Below are positions 1-8,179 of a stretch of 19,235 nucleotides of DNA, one piece after another (positions within the stretch are counted from its first letter, which is position 1; the number at the start of each line of letters is the position of its first letter). The notes beneath the pieces were generated by a model. It had not been told where the DNA came from, searched no databases, and saw only the letters and a list, made by a program, of their open reading frames with translations. The position numbers and the translations under genes are program-made. Source of the DNA: DASUMP01 sp036277635 (GTDB lineage Bacteria > Actinomycetota > Acidimicrobiia > IMCC26256 > PALSA-610). The stretch spans positions 1 through 19,235 of the forward strand of contig DASUMP010000275.1 of the NCBI GenBank assembly GCA_036277635.1. Reading direction: 5' to 3'.

Positions 1-786
1 GACCTCGGCGGCGAGGGTGTCGGCGACCTCGCTCGGCGTGCCGGCCACCACGCCACCCCAGGCACCGAAGCGTCGGTGCACGGTCTCCACCACCTCGGCC
101 CGGTCGCGGTCGTCGGTCGCGAGACCGATGGGGTGCTGCACGGAGACGCGGGCGGAGCCCGCGAGCGGCCGGAGCTCGTCGAAGCGGTCGAGCGCGTAGC
201 CAGGGCAGTTCCACCAGTCGGCGAAGTCGCGCACGAGCGGCATGGTGAGTCGGGCGCCGCCGCCACCGATGTGCACCGGGATCCGTCGCTGCGTCGGTGT
301 CGGCCGACCGATCGCGCCGCGGAGGTTGTGGTGCGCGCCGTCGTAGTCGAACGGCTCACCCGTGAACATCAGCGCGAGGACCTCCAGCGTCTCGCGCAGG
401 CGCGCGGCGCGGGTGGCGGGGGCGTCGTCGCCGAAGCCGTAGGTGTGCAGCTCGTCGGGGACGGATCCCCAGCCGATGCCGAGCTCGAGCCGGCCGTTCG
501 AGATCACGTCGAGGGTGGCCGCCATCTTGGCGAGCAGCGCGGGGTGGCGGAACGGGTCGCAGAGCACGAGGTGGCCGATGCGGATGCGGTTCGTGCGCGC
601 CGCGAGCGCGCTCGCCGTCGTCCAACCCTCGAGCGTGTCGATGTCGCGCTGCAACGGCGCGGCGAGGTGGTCCATGAGCCACACGGAATGGAACCCGGAC
701 GCCTCGGCGACGAGCGTGCGTTCGAGCAGGCGCGGCCAGGCGATGCGCACCTGGGGGAGGTAGACACCGAACCAGGGATCCGACAT
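1..786 (-). CDS. LLM-class (luciferase-like) F420-type oxidoreductase, partial
   Basis: This reading frame starts at ATG 786 and stays open to the window edge (262 residues visible, C-terminus missing). It belongs to the bacterial luciferase-like TIM-barrel superfamily, whose actinobacterial members mostly use reduced F420 or flavin to oxidise or reduce small molecules. Family marks in order: an N-terminal strand FGVYLPQ (6-12), the SVWLMDHL strand (34-41) typical of F420-type members, RIRIGHLVLCDPFRHPALLAK (67-87, core strand and helix), GRLELGIGWG (98-107), IPVHIGGGG (169-177) and AGTPSEVADTL (248-258). The substrate cannot be predicted. There is no Shine-Dalgarno sequence; a TAGCCT hexamer sits nine bases upstream of the ATG. 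It is divergent from the protease gene at 846. The family call is secure; F420 rather than FMN is inferred from similarity. Confidence 0.88.
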   Translation of the reverse strand, partial: MSDPWFGVYLPQVRIAWPRLLERTLVAEASGFHSVWLMDHLAAPLQRDIDTLEGWTTASALAARTNRIRIGHLVLCDPFRHPALLAKMAATLDVISNGRLELGIGWGSVPDELHTYGFGDDAPATRAARLRETLEVLALMFTGEPFDYDGAHHNLRGAIGRPTPTQRRIPVHIGGGGARLTMPLVRDFADWWNCPGYALDRFDELRPLAGSARVSVQHPIGLATDDRDRAEVVETVHRRFGAWGGVVAGTPSEVADTLAAEV

Positions 787-795
787 GGCGGGCGG

Positions 796-801
796 AGGCT
801 A
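796..801 (-). promoter_or_regulatory. candidate -10 element of the LLM oxidoreductase gene
   Basis: TAGCCT on the minus strand, nine bases before ATG 786, fits the TANNNT form of actinobacterial -10 boxes and would give a leaderless or near-leaderless transcript. I see no convincing -35. Support is positional only. Confidence 0.3.
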
Positions 802-845
802 CCGACCGCAAGAATGGTCACGGCGGCCGGGAGGCCGAAAGGACG

Positions 846-2981
846 GTGATCCTCGTGGGCTCCGCGAGGCCAGGCGCCCGGCGCCCGGTGATGGTCCCGG
901 TGATCGTGCTGACGCTGGTCGTGGCGGCGGTCGCCGGTCCGGTGAGTACGGCGCGCGGCTCCGACGTCGACGACGCGGCCGGCCGTGCCTCCCGCCGTTC
1001 GGCGGCGTCGGCGACGGCTGCGCCCGACGGCACGGACGGCCCGCTGGTCGAGCGCCTTGCCGTGGGCGGCACGGCGCGGGTGATCGCGATGTTCGCGGTC
1101 GAGGGCTCCACGCGCGCTGCCGCCCCACGCGAGCTCGCGCGACGCGGTGCGATCGCGGCGCGCGCGCACAGCATCGCGAACGACCTGCGCGGGGTGAGCG
1201 GGCGCGCGTCGGTGCGACGCTTCGCCGGTGTGCCGGCGGTCGTGGCGACGGTCGATGCGGCCGGACTGGAGAGGCTGGCGGCGATCTCCGGGGTCACCTC
1301 GGTGCGCGCCGATCGCGTGTTCCGACCCCAGCTCGGGCGTGCCCAGCTCGCGCAGTCGGTACCGAGGATCGACGCCGCGGCGGCGCACGCGCTCGGCCAC
1401 ACAGGTGTCGGCGAGGTCATCGCGGTGATCGACAGCGGCGTCGACGGCACGCATCCGATGCTGTCGGGGAAGATCGCGGGGCAAGCGTGCTACTCCACGA
1501 CCTACGCGCCGGTGGGGTCGCAGTCGGTCTGCCCCGGTGGAGTGGCGGCGTCCGACACGAGCGGCGGCGGACCGTGTGCCGCGGTCGTCCTCGGGTGCGA
1601 GCACGGCACGCACGTCGCGGGTATCGCGGCCGGCCGTTCGTACGATCCGCCGGGCGCGCAACCGCCGATCGCGGGTGTCGCCCCCGACGCGCAGGTGCAC
1701 GCGGTCCAGGTGTTCTCGCGGTTCAACTCTTCGAACGTGTGCTTCCCGTCCCCCGCACCGTGCGCGGCGGCGTGGGAGTCCGACATCGTCGCCGGCTTCG
1801 ACCGCGTGCTGTCGTTGAGCGACACGGTCGACTTCGCGGCCGTGAACGTCAGCATCGGCGGTGACATCACCGAGTCGTCGTGTCCGAACGATCCGGCTGC
1901 GGTCGCGATCGAGGGACTGACCGATGCGGGGGTGCCGGTCGTCGTCGCGTCGGGGAACGACGGCTTCTACGACGCGATCGCGCACCCGTCGTGCGTCCCG
2001 GACGCGATCGCCGTTGCTGCGGTGAACGATGCCGACGACATCAGCCTGTTCGCGAACACATCGAAGTGGCTCGATCTGCTCGCGCCGGGAGAAGCGATCG
2101 TGTCGGCGATACCCGGCGGGACCGCCTCCTTCGACGGCACGTCGATGGCCGCCCCCCACGTGGCGGGGGCGATCACGCTGCTGCGCGAAGCCCATCCGAC
2201 GGCCGACGTGGCTCACCTCCTCGTCGCGCTGCGCAAGGGCGGGAAACCGGTGTACGACCCGTACAGCAAACTCACGTTCCGCCGCATCGACGTGGGCGGG
2301 GCCCTCGACGCCTACAGCGACGACATCACCAAGCCGGTCCCGACACTGCACTGGATGCCGGCGCTGGCGACCGCGCCGAACATCGCGATCAGCTGGTCGG
2401 CGGTCGACGAGCCCGGCGGCAGCGGGATCGGCCGCTTCGACGTGCTGAAGCGCGCGGTCCGCTGGGACGGCGCGTCGGTCGGCTGGGCGCTCGCGATCGA
2501 CGACTCGCCCGCGACGGCCAGCAGTCCGGCCACAACGCCGGGTTGGACGAAGTGCTACGCGGTCCGTGCTCGTGACGTCGCGCGCAACCAGTCGAACTGG
2601 ACCGAGGAGCGGTGCAGCGCGTCACCGCTCGACGATCGTGCGCTCGTCGCGGCGACCGCAGGTTGGGTCGACGGTGCTGCGAGCACGCGCTACCTCGGCA
2701 CGATGCGGAGCACGTGGTCGCCATCGCAGCGACTGACGCGACCGGGAATCGTCGTGCGCAAGCTCTGGATCGTCGCGACGACGTGTCCTGCGTGCGGCAA
2801 GGTCGCGGTGATCTGGAACGGCGCGATCGCGAAGGTGGTGGATCTCCGCTCGGCCACGACGAAGCACCAGCAGCTCATCGGTGTGTTCTCGTCGCCGAGT
2901 GCGCGGGTCGGCACGCTCGAGCTCTTGACGCTCGACGACGGTCTCGTGTCGATCGACGGGGTGGGCGTCAGCCGCTCGTGA
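846..2981 (+). CDS. secreted subtilisin-family (S8) serine protease with C-terminal beta-sandwich domains
   Basis: A 711-residue endopeptidase of the subtilisin family. The start is GTG 846, preceded by GGGAGG (829-834); an in-frame ATG at 891 is a less likely alternative because it removes the basic n-region (RPGARRP) of the signal peptide, whose hydrophobic core is about 15-31. Residues ~75-160 look like an I9-type propeptide. The catalytic triad is intact: D196 in VIDSGVDGTHP, H253 in HGTHVAG, S433 in GTSMAAPHVAG, with oxyanion N371 in ASGND. Insertions around the His site carry paired cysteines (215, 229, 244, 251, 299, 306), which suggests an exported, disulfide-stabilised enzyme. Residues ~500-590 resemble a fibronectin-III-like domain. 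Residues ~600-711 look like a beta-sandwich seen behind secreted actinobacterial enzymes, here with a TCPACG pair (C647, C650). The substrate is unknown. Confidence 0.93.
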   Translation: MILVGSARPGARRPVMVPVIVLTLVVAAVAGPVSTARGSDVDDAAGRASRRSAASATAAPDGTDGPLVERLAVGGTARVIAMFAVEGSTRAAAPRELARRGAIAARAHSIANDLRGVSGRASVRRFAGVPAVVATVDAAGLERLAAISGVTSVRADRVFRPQLGRAQLAQSVPRIDAAAAHALGHTGVGEVIAVIDSGVDGTHPMLSGKIAGQACYSTTYAPVGSQSVCPGGVAASDTSGGGPCAAVVLGCEHGTHVAGIAAGRSYDPPGAQPPIAGVAPDAQVHAVQVFSRFNSSNVCFPSPAPCAAAWESDIVAGFDRVLSLSDTVDFAAVNVSIGGDITESSCPNDPAAVAIEGLTDAGVPVVVASGNDGFYDAIAHPSCVPDAIAVAAVNDADDISLFANTSKWLDLLAPGEAIVSAIPGGTASFDGTSMAAPHVAGAITLLREAHPTADVAHLLVALRKGGKPVYDPYSKLTFRRIDVGGALDAYSDDITKPVPTLHWMPALATAPNIAISWSAVDEPGGSGIGRFDVLKRAVRWDGASVGWALAIDDSPATASSPATTPGWTKCYAVRARDVARNQSNWTEERCSASPLDDRALVAATAGWVDGAASTRYLGTMRSTWSPSQRLTRPGIVVRKLWIVATTCPACGKVAVIWNGAIAKVVDLRSATTKHQQLIGVFSSPSARVGTLELLTLDDGLVSIDGVGVSRS

Positions 2982-2999
2982 CGCGCCGCGGCCACGCGC

Positions 3000-3962
3000 T
3001 CAGCAGCGGTTCCCCCACGGTTGCTTGCCCTGCCACTGGTAGAGCGTCCAGGCCATGTCGTCCTGGTCGTACTCCGACGCGGTGTTCGGCGGCACGCCGA
3101 TGAGCTCGGGTCGCCCCGCGTGCGACGCGGTGGTGTCCCAGGTGGTCGGTGCGAACTGGTACGCGCCGTAGTACCCCGCCGGGCTCACGACCGTGTAGTC
3201 GCCGCGGCTCTCCCGCTGACGGGTGCACACGAGGAACGGGTCATCGTGCTGGGGGTGGGTGCCGCGCGGGGCAGGAGGCGGCGGCGGAGGGTCGGCGACC
3301 GGCGCGGTCGTGTCGGTGGACGGGACCCCCGACGTTGGTGCGTCGGGGGAGTCCGCCCGGGTAGCGAGCTCGAGCGCCGTGGAGGTGCTCGCCTCGACCT
3401 CCTCGGCGGCGAGGTAGGCATCGCGGGCGGCGTCGAGGAGCTCACGCAGCTCGGTCTGGCGAGTGTCGAGCGCCGCGAGCGTGTCGGCCTGGTCGTCGCG
3501 TCGTTCCTCGAGCGCGTCGCGTCGTTGGTCGAGCTCGTCGGTCGCGAGGTCGAGGGCGCGGAACGCGTCGTCGTTCCGGGCGTTCGCCCGGTCGATCAGC
3601 TCGATGCGTCGCGCCGCGTCGAGCGCGTCGTCGGCGAGCACCTGATCGATAGAAGCGTCGTTCGACTTGTACACCTCGACGGCGCGTTCCGTCGCGACTC
3701 GACGGAGGTCGTCGGCCTCTGACTCGATGATCGCGATCTCGTCTTCGAGGAGCTCGATCTCTTGATCGAGCGCGAACAGCGCGGCCTGCGTGTCGAAGTA
3801 CTGCTGCGCGACGTCGTCGACAGCCTCGCGCGCGGCGTCGAGTCGATCGGACGGATCGTCGGCGTTCGCGGGTTGGATGCCGAACACGATCGCGGTGGCG
3901 ACGACGAGTGGGAGGAGCAACCGGCCGCGCGACGCGAAGGAGTCGCTCGGTGACCGGGGCAT
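3000..3962 (-). CDS. secreted coiled-coil protein with C-terminal Rpf-like transglycosylase domain
   Basis: A 320-residue exported protein, probably a peptidoglycan-cleaving lysozyme-like enzyme of the resuscitation-promoting-factor/transglycosylase-like type. Order: signal peptide (basic n-region SRGRLLLP, cleavage near ANA-DD at 34-35); a long acidic alpha-helical coiled coil (~36-200, many D/E/R/A heptads); a Thr/Pro linker with a run of six prolines (~202-235); and a C-terminal domain (~243-320). That domain holds RESRGDY with candidate catalytic E251, then AGYYGAYQFAPTTWD, ASEYDQDDMAWTLYQWQG and a final Cys (C246 and C320 could form the disulfide known in Rpf domains). Coiled coils of this type are common on cell-wall hydrolases and their activators. 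ATG 3962 is supported by a -35/-10 pair ending six bases upstream. Convergent with the protease, 18 bp apart. Confidence 0.88.
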   Translation of the reverse strand: MPRSPSDSFASRGRLLLPLVVATAIVFGIQPANADDPSDRLDAAREAVDDVAQQYFDTQAALFALDQEIELLEDEIAIIESEADDLRRVATERAVEVYKSNDASIDQVLADDALDAARRIELIDRANARNDDAFRALDLATDELDQRRDALEERRDDQADTLAALDTRQTELRELLDAARDAYLAAEEVEASTSTALELATRADSPDAPTSGVPSTDTTAPVADPPPPPPAPRGTHPQHDDPFLVCTRQRESRGDYTVVSPAGYYGAYQFAPTTWDTTASHAGRPELIGVPPNTASEYDQDDMAWTLYQWQGKQPWGNRC

Positions 3963-3968
3963 GTGCTC

Positions 3969-3998
3969 AACCTAGGCAATCCCGGCCGAGCGAACCAA
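3969..3998 (-). promoter_or_regulatory. candidate leaderless promoter of the Rpf-like gene
   Basis: On the minus strand TTGGTT (3998-3993) is followed after 18 bases by TAGGTT (3974-3969), and the ATG at 3962 begins six bases later. Transcription starting at the usual distance from the -10 would begin at the start codon itself. No Shine-Dalgarno sequence is present. Confidence 0.5.
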
Positions 3999-4106
3999 GT
4001 TCTCCGCTACGGACCGCCCCGGTGCGTGCGCGGAACGTGGCAAGGACGCGCGCACTGCGCGAGCCGGTGGTGCTCATGGCGTCCAGGTGACGGGTGAGAC
4101 GAGTGT

Positions 4107-4112
4107 CAGAAT
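4107..4112 (+). promoter_or_regulatory. candidate -10 element of the DUF2079 gene
   Basis: CAGAAT ends six bases before ATG 4119, the same spacing as at several other starts here. The rest of the 156-bp gap from 3963 holds the promoter of the Rpf-like gene and nothing else I can recognise. Confidence 0.35.
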
Positions 4113-4118
4113 CCCGAG

Positions 4119-5723
4119 ATGGACGACGATTCGCGTGACGAGGAGCAGCCCGAGCCACGCGACGCGGTCACGACATCGATCGACGAACCCGACGAGTTGC
4201 CGGAAGACCGTCCGCTGCGCGCGCTCGACCGGCTCGCGGAACCCGCCGTGCTCGTGTTGCTCGGCGTCACCGTGTTGTGGGCGATCGTCTTCTTCGTGCT
4301 CGCGGCGTTGCGACACGATCGACACGGCACATTCGGCTTCGATCTCGGCATCTTCGACCAGGCGGTGTGGCTGACGTCGCGCTTTCGCGACCCGTTCATC
4401 ACGGTGCGCGGCCTCGATTCGTGGGGCCACCACAACAACGCGATCTTCTTCCTGCTCGCCCCGTTCTATTGGGTCGGTGCGGGTGCGAAGTTCCTGCTCG
4501 CGGTGCAAGTGCTGTCGCAGGCCAGCGGCGCGATCGCCGTCTACCTGATCGCGAAGGAGCGCCTCGTCTCGCGGTGGTTCGCGGTGGCCATGGCCCTCGT
4601 CCTGCTCCTGAACCCCACGTATCAATGGCTCGTCTGGGAGTTCTTCCACCCCGAAGCCCTCGCCATCGGTCCGCTGTTGTTCGCGTACTGGGCGGCGTCG
4701 ACGCGGCGGTGGGGGTGGTTCTGGTTCAGCGCAGTCCTTGCGATCTCGTGCAAGGAGGATGTCGCGCTCACCATCTTGATGCTCGGCCTCGTCGTCGCGT
4801 TCCGAATGGGAGCGCGTCGTCGAGGGCTCGTCATCGCGGCCTTCGGTGCTGCGTGGTTCCTGCTGACGACGCGCGTCCTGCTGCCGATGTTCAACGACGC
4901 CGAGCGCGCGTTCTACAACGACTTCTTCGCGTCGGAGCTCGGTACGTCGCTCGGTGACGTGATCAAGAACACGGCGCGCAACCCGTCGCAGACGATCGAG
5001 TTCCTGACCAACGACGAGCACCGCACGTACTACTGGCGCATGGCGGCACCGTTCGCACTGTTGCCGCTCGCCTCACCGTCGACGTTGGCGATCGCGCTAC
5101 CGATGATCGTCGTGAACATGCTGACGGGTTTCCCGTACACGCGCGACTTCCGTTTCCACTACTCGTCGCTCGTGGTCGTCGGCGGGATCGTCGCGACGAT
5201 CGAAGCGATCGCCTGGTGGTCGCGCGGCAACGATCGGCGGCGCGGCGCGCTCGTGGGTTTCGTCCTCGCGACCGCGCTCGCGACGAGCGTCATGTGGGGA
5301 CCGTCGCCGATCGGTGTCGACTATCGCTCGGGGATCTGGCCGTTGGGTGCTGACACGCGCCTCGAGGCGAAGCAGACCGCGCTCGATCTCGTCCCGTCGG
5401 GCGCAGCGACGAGCGCGTCGTACAACTTCGTCCCCCACCTCACGCACCGCGCTCGCATCTACGAGTTCCCCGTCCCCTGGTGCAACATCAACTGGGGCGT
5501 CTCCGGCGAGGACCTGCACGAGCCGGCGGCGGTGGAGTGGCTCGCTGTCGACCTCAACGTGATCGGCGAGGAGCACCGCGCCCGCCTCGAAGAGCTCCTG
5601 ATCGACGAGTTCACCGAGCGGTTCCGGCGCGACAACGTGGTCGTGGCCGAGCGGACCGCCGAGGCCGATCCGCCCTGGGGCCCGGCCGACGATGCCGGCG
5701 CCTGTCGCGAGCGTGAGGGCTGA
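4119..5723 (+). CDS. DUF2079 family polytopic membrane protein (GT-C-like)
   Basis: A 534-residue integral membrane protein. The diagnostic stretch is GFDLGIFDQAVW (73-84), followed by the paired histidines of SWGHHNNAIFFLLAPFYW (101-118) and by NPTYQWLVWEFFHPEALA (165-182), all hallmarks of the DUF2079 family. This family resembles GT-C glycosyltransferases of the protein mannosyltransferase fold; its acidic first-loop residues (D75, D80) would be the candidate catalytic acids. An acidic soluble N-terminus (1-38) precedes about ten hydrophobic segments from ~41 to ~392. A soluble tail (~393-534) carries VPHLTHRARIYEFPVPWC, as usual for the family. It stops 4 bp before the stop of the convergent dehydrogenase, so there is no room for a separate terminator. 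A role in cell-envelope glycan assembly is inference from fold. Confidence 0.9.
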   Translation: MDDDSRDEEQPEPRDAVTTSIDEPDELPEDRPLRALDRLAEPAVLVLLGVTVLWAIVFFVLAALRHDRHGTFGFDLGIFDQAVWLTSRFRDPFITVRGLDSWGHHNNAIFFLLAPFYWVGAGAKFLLAVQVLSQASGAIAVYLIAKERLVSRWFAVAMALVLLLNPTYQWLVWEFFHPEALAIGPLLFAYWAASTRRWGWFWFSAVLAISCKEDVALTILMLGLVVAFRMGARRRGLVIAAFGAAWFLLTTRVLLPMFNDAERAFYNDFFASELGTSLGDVIKNTARNPSQTIEFLTNDEHRTYYWRMAAPFALLPLASPSTLAIALPMIVVNMLTGFPYTRDFRFHYSSLVVVGGIVATIEAIAWWSRGNDRRRGALVGFVLATALATSVMWGPSPIGVDYRSGIWPLGADTRLEAKQTALDLVPSGAATSASYNFVPHLTHRARIYEFPVPWCNINWGVSGEDLHEPAAVEWLAVDLNVIGEEHRARLEELLIDEFTERFRRDNVVVAERTAEADPPWGPADDAGACREREG

Positions 5724-5727
5724 CCAC

Positions 5728-6477
5728 TCAGGTGAGCAGCGCCCCGCCCTCGACGGGGACGGTCTGACCCGTCACGTAGCGGGCGCCGCGGCCCAGGAGG
5801 AACACCACCACCTCCGCAATGTCGGACGCGTCGGCGTAGCGCCCGAGCGGGATGGCCTTCTTGGCTCGGGCCACGGCGTCGTCGGTCGCGAACACGCCGC
5901 CGGTCATCGGCGTGTCGACGCCGCCCGGACACACGCAGTTGGCGCGCACACCGTGCGGGCCGTACTGGACCGCGAGCAGCCGGGTGAGGGCGTCGACGCC
6001 GCCCTTGCTCGCGGTGTACCCCGCGCCGAACCCGTGGCCGCGCAACGCCGCCGTCGACGCGATCGTCACGATCGCGCCGCCGCCGTCGACGAGGTCGGGG
6101 AGCGCGTGCTTGATCGTCGAGAACGTGCCGCCGAGGTTGACGGAGAGCACGTGCCGGAAGTCGGCGATGGCCACCTCGTGCGCGGGCGCGAGGTCGGGAC
6201 CGTGGAAGATGCCGGCCGCGGTCACGACGCCGGTGATGCGGCCGAGGTCGCGGGCGCGTGCGACGGCGTGCGCGACCGCGTCGTCGTCGGCCACGTCGAC
6301 CGCGACCGCCAGGGCGCGACCGCCCGCAACCTCGACGAGCTCGCGGGTCTCCTCCGCGTGGTCGCCGTGCACGTCGAGGACCGCGATCGATGCGCCTTCC
6401 GCCGACGCCGCGAGCGCGGTCGCGCGTCCGATGCCGCTCCCGCCCCCCGTCACGACCACGACCCCGTCGAGCGTCAT
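5728..6477 (-). CDS. SDR family NAD(P)-dependent oxidoreductase
   Basis: A 249-residue classical short-chain dehydrogenase/reductase with a Rossmann fold. Motifs: TGGGSGIG (10-17) for dinucleotide binding; D36 after strand 2 (AVLDVHG), which favours NAD(H) over NADP(H); DVAD (61-64); TAAG (86-89) in place of the usual NNAG; N114 in SVNLGG; catalytic S141, Y154 and K158 in GYTASKGG; and CPGGVDTPM (183-191). The last strand reads YVTGQTVPVEGG, typical of FabG-like enzymes. Start ATG 6477 has a TAGGGT hexamer exactly six bases upstream and no Shine-Dalgarno sequence. It is divergent from the second SDR, with 71 bp between start codons. A secondary alcohol or ketone substrate is likely; which one cannot be said. 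Confidence 0.93.
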   Translation of the reverse strand: MTLDGVVVVTGGGSGIGRATALAASAEGASIAVLDVHGDHAEETRELVEVAGGRALAVAVDVADDDAVAHAVARARDLGRITGVVTAAGIFHGPDLAPAHEVAIADFRHVLSVNLGGTFSTIKHALPDLVDGGGAIVTIASTAALRGHGFGAGYTASKGGVDALTRLLAVQYGPHGVRANCVCPGGVDTPMTGGVFATDDAVARAKKAIPLGRYADASDIAEVVVFLLGRGARYVTGQTVPVEGGALLT

Positions 6478-6483
6478 GGACCG

Positions 6484-6489
6484 ACCCTA
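6484..6489 (-). promoter_or_regulatory. candidate -10 element of the 5728-6477 SDR gene (leaderless)
   Basis: TAGGGT on the minus strand, six bases before ATG 6477. No clear -35. It lies in the 71-bp divergent region shared with the SDR that starts at 6549. Confidence 0.4.
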
Positions 6490-6511
6490 CGCAGCCGCGC
6501 CGCGACCCGCC

Positions 6512-6541
6512 TATCTTCGTGCTCGCATCCACGAGCGGGAG
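6512..6541 (+). promoter_or_regulatory. candidate -10 and ribosome binding site for the 6549 SDR gene
   Basis: TATCTT (6512-6517) is a good -10 candidate, and GGGAG (6537-6541) lies seven bases before GTG 6549. The Shine-Dalgarno sequence decides the start: upstream in-frame codons lie inside the control region of the divergent gene. Unlike its neighbours, this gene appears to have a normal leader. Confidence 0.45.
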
Positions 6542-6548
6542 ACGAGCC

Positions 6549-7364
6549 GTGACCTCGACGGGCGACGACCACACCGCGCCGACCCGCGCCGTGACCGACG
6601 TGCGCGTGATGCACGGCGTCGACGATCACGTCGTCATCGTCACCGGGGCCGGCCGAGGGATCGGCCGGGGCATCGCCCAGCACCTCGGCAAGGGGGGCGC
6701 TCGCGTCGTCGTCGCGGAGTGGAAGTCCGATCTCCTCGACGCCGCGACCGCCGAGCTCGACGCGCTCGGCGTCGAGCACCTCGGTGTGCTGTGCGACATC
6801 CAGCAGCGCGACCAGATCGACGCGATGGTGGCCGCCACGGTCGAGCGCTTCGGGCGCGTCGACGGCCTCGTGAACAACGCGCAGACCTTCCGCCCGATGC
6901 GGCCCGTCGCCGACGTGGACGAGCACGACCTCGACGTCTTCTACACGTCGGGAGTGAAGGGCACGCTCTGGGCGATGCAGGCGGTCTACCCGCACATGCG
7001 CGCGCAGGGCTGGGGTCGCATCGTCAACTTCGCGTCGTTGATGGGAATCACCGGCGGGCGGGGCTTCGCTGCGTACAACGCGTCGAAGGAAGCCATTCGC
7101 GCGCTCACGCGGACCGCCGCGCGCGAGTGGGGCATCGACGGCATCGTCGTCAACGCCATCGCTCCCGCCGCGGCGACCCACCACGGCGACGCGGCGAAGG
7201 AGAGCGAGGGGTACCGCATCTTCATCGAGAGCTGCCCGATGCGCCGCCAGGGCGATCCCGAGCTCGACATCGGCGCGCTCGCGTGGTTCCTCTGCTCCGA
7301 CGCTTGCCGCTACGTGACCGGCCACACCTTCATGGCCGACGGCGGCGCGTTCATGTGGGCGTAG
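6549..7364 (+). CDS. SDR family oxidoreductase with altered catalytic-Asn position
   Basis: A 271-residue short-chain dehydrogenase, started at GTG 6549 because GGGAG sits at the right distance; ATG 6609 is a shorter alternative. Motifs: TGAGRGIG (32-39); CDIQ (82-85); NNAQ (109-112) where NNAG is usual; catalytic S163, Y176 and K180 in AYNASKEAIRALTR; and a C-terminal YVTGHTFMADGG (255-266). Two positions depart from the classical family: the Asn of the VNxxG segment is replaced (TSGVKG, G135), and NNAG ends in Q. The remaining catalytic residues are intact, so activity is probable but the proton relay may differ. The early N-terminal ~24 residues are an unconserved extension. It converges on the isomerase gene with an 8-bp gap. 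Substrate unknown. Confidence 0.9.
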   Translation: MTSTGDDHTAPTRAVTDVRVMHGVDDHVVIVTGAGRGIGRGIAQHLGKGGARVVVAEWKSDLLDAATAELDALGVEHLGVLCDIQQRDQIDAMVAATVERFGRVDGLVNNAQTFRPMRPVADVDEHDLDVFYTSGVKGTLWAMQAVYPHMRAQGWGRIVNFASLMGITGGRGFAAYNASKEAIRALTRTAAREWGIDGIVVNAIAPAAATHHGDAAKESEGYRIFIESCPMRRQGDPELDIGALAWFLCSDACRYVTGHTFMADGGAFMWA

Positions 7365-7372
7365 CCGCCGCG

Positions 7373-8179
7373 TTACGCGCCGAGTGAGCTGAGCAGGGTG
7401 CCGAGCGCGTCGACGGCGCGAGGGACCGCGGTGTCGTAGCCCTCGGCCTCGATCGCCGGGCCGATCAGCTCGAGGTCGAAGACGCCGGTGTACCCCGCGT
7501 CGAGCAGCGCGCCCAGGATCCGGTCGAGAGGGATGTCGCCGTCGCCGGGGACGAGCCGGGCCGGGGTGGTGAACGTGCCGATCGCGTAGTCGCTCACCTG
7601 CACGAGCGTGATCGCGTCGATGTGGTCGGCGATCGTCCGGTGCAGTGCGCGCTCGGCCCAGCACGCGTTGATCTCCATGCACACACCGACGTCGAGGCGA
7701 CGCGCGAGGTCGACTACATCGCGCAGCGTGTGCACGAAACCGACGTCGACGCGCAGCGAGTTCGTGTGCTCGAGTGCGAACGGGATGCCGAGGCGTCGTG
7801 CTTCGGCGCGCACCGGGCCGGTGGCGGCGTCGAGCGCGTCGGCGGCGTCGTCCCACGCGAGCGCGCCGGCCGGGCCGGTGGTGAACACGAGGCATTCGGC
7901 GTCGAGCTGGACCGCGGCGTCGAGGGCGCGCAGGAGTCGCTGCTGTTGGTTGACCCATTGCGACGGGTCGTCGAGGGTGAACGGTCCCAGGCCGATCAGG
8001 TTGGCGACGCGCAGGTGCGCGCCTGCGATCCGATCGATGCCGGGTTGCCAGCCGGCGCGGTCGAGCTTGGCGACCGACACACCGACGGTGGTGACTGCGT
8101 GGCGCTCCCAGAGCGCGACGTCGTCGTCGAGCGTGTTCGTGAAGCTCGAGATGGCGCTGACGCAGACGCGGGGGTGCAT
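7373..8179 (-). CDS. sugar phosphate isomerase/epimerase-like TIM-barrel protein
   Basis: A 268-residue protein of the xylose-isomerase-like TIM-barrel family, whose members bind a divalent metal and isomerise or epimerise sugars, inosose or related polyols. Candidate metal ligands lie at strand ends: E137 in FALEHTN, E169 in CMEINACW, the Q194/D197 region of LVQVSDY, and E237 in FDLELIG. PGDGDIPLDRILGALLDAGYTG (211-232) is the usual segment before the last strand. ATG 8179 shares one base with the TGA of the upstream SDR (TGATG on the minus strand), so the two genes are almost certainly cotranscribed and translationally coupled. That pairing suggests successive steps of a carbohydrate or polyol pathway, but the substrate cannot be named. 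Confidence 0.88.
   Translation of the reverse strand: MHPRVCVSAISSFTNTLDDDVALWERHAVTTVGVSVAKLDRAGWQPGIDRIAGAHLRVANLIGLGPFTLDDPSQWVNQQQRLLRALDAAVQLDAECLVFTTGPAGALAWDDAADALDAATGPVRAEARRLGIPFALEHTNSLRVDVGFVHTLRDVVDLARRLDVGVCMEINACWAERALHRTIADHIDAITLVQVSDYAIGTFTTPARLVPGDGDIPLDRILGALLDAGYTGVFDLELIGPAIEAEGYDTAVPRAVDALGTLLSSLGA

Noticed and set aside
504..2351. A 615-codon open frame on the minus strand opposite the protease and LLM genes
   Set aside because: Its translation is Arg/Asp/His-rich with no family motifs, and it runs antisense through the intact catalytic protease gene; long shadow frames are normal at this GC content.
3270..3300. Tandem GGC/GGA run as a possible microsatellite or structured element
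   Set aside because: It encodes the six-proline linker of the Rpf-like protein and needs no other explanation.
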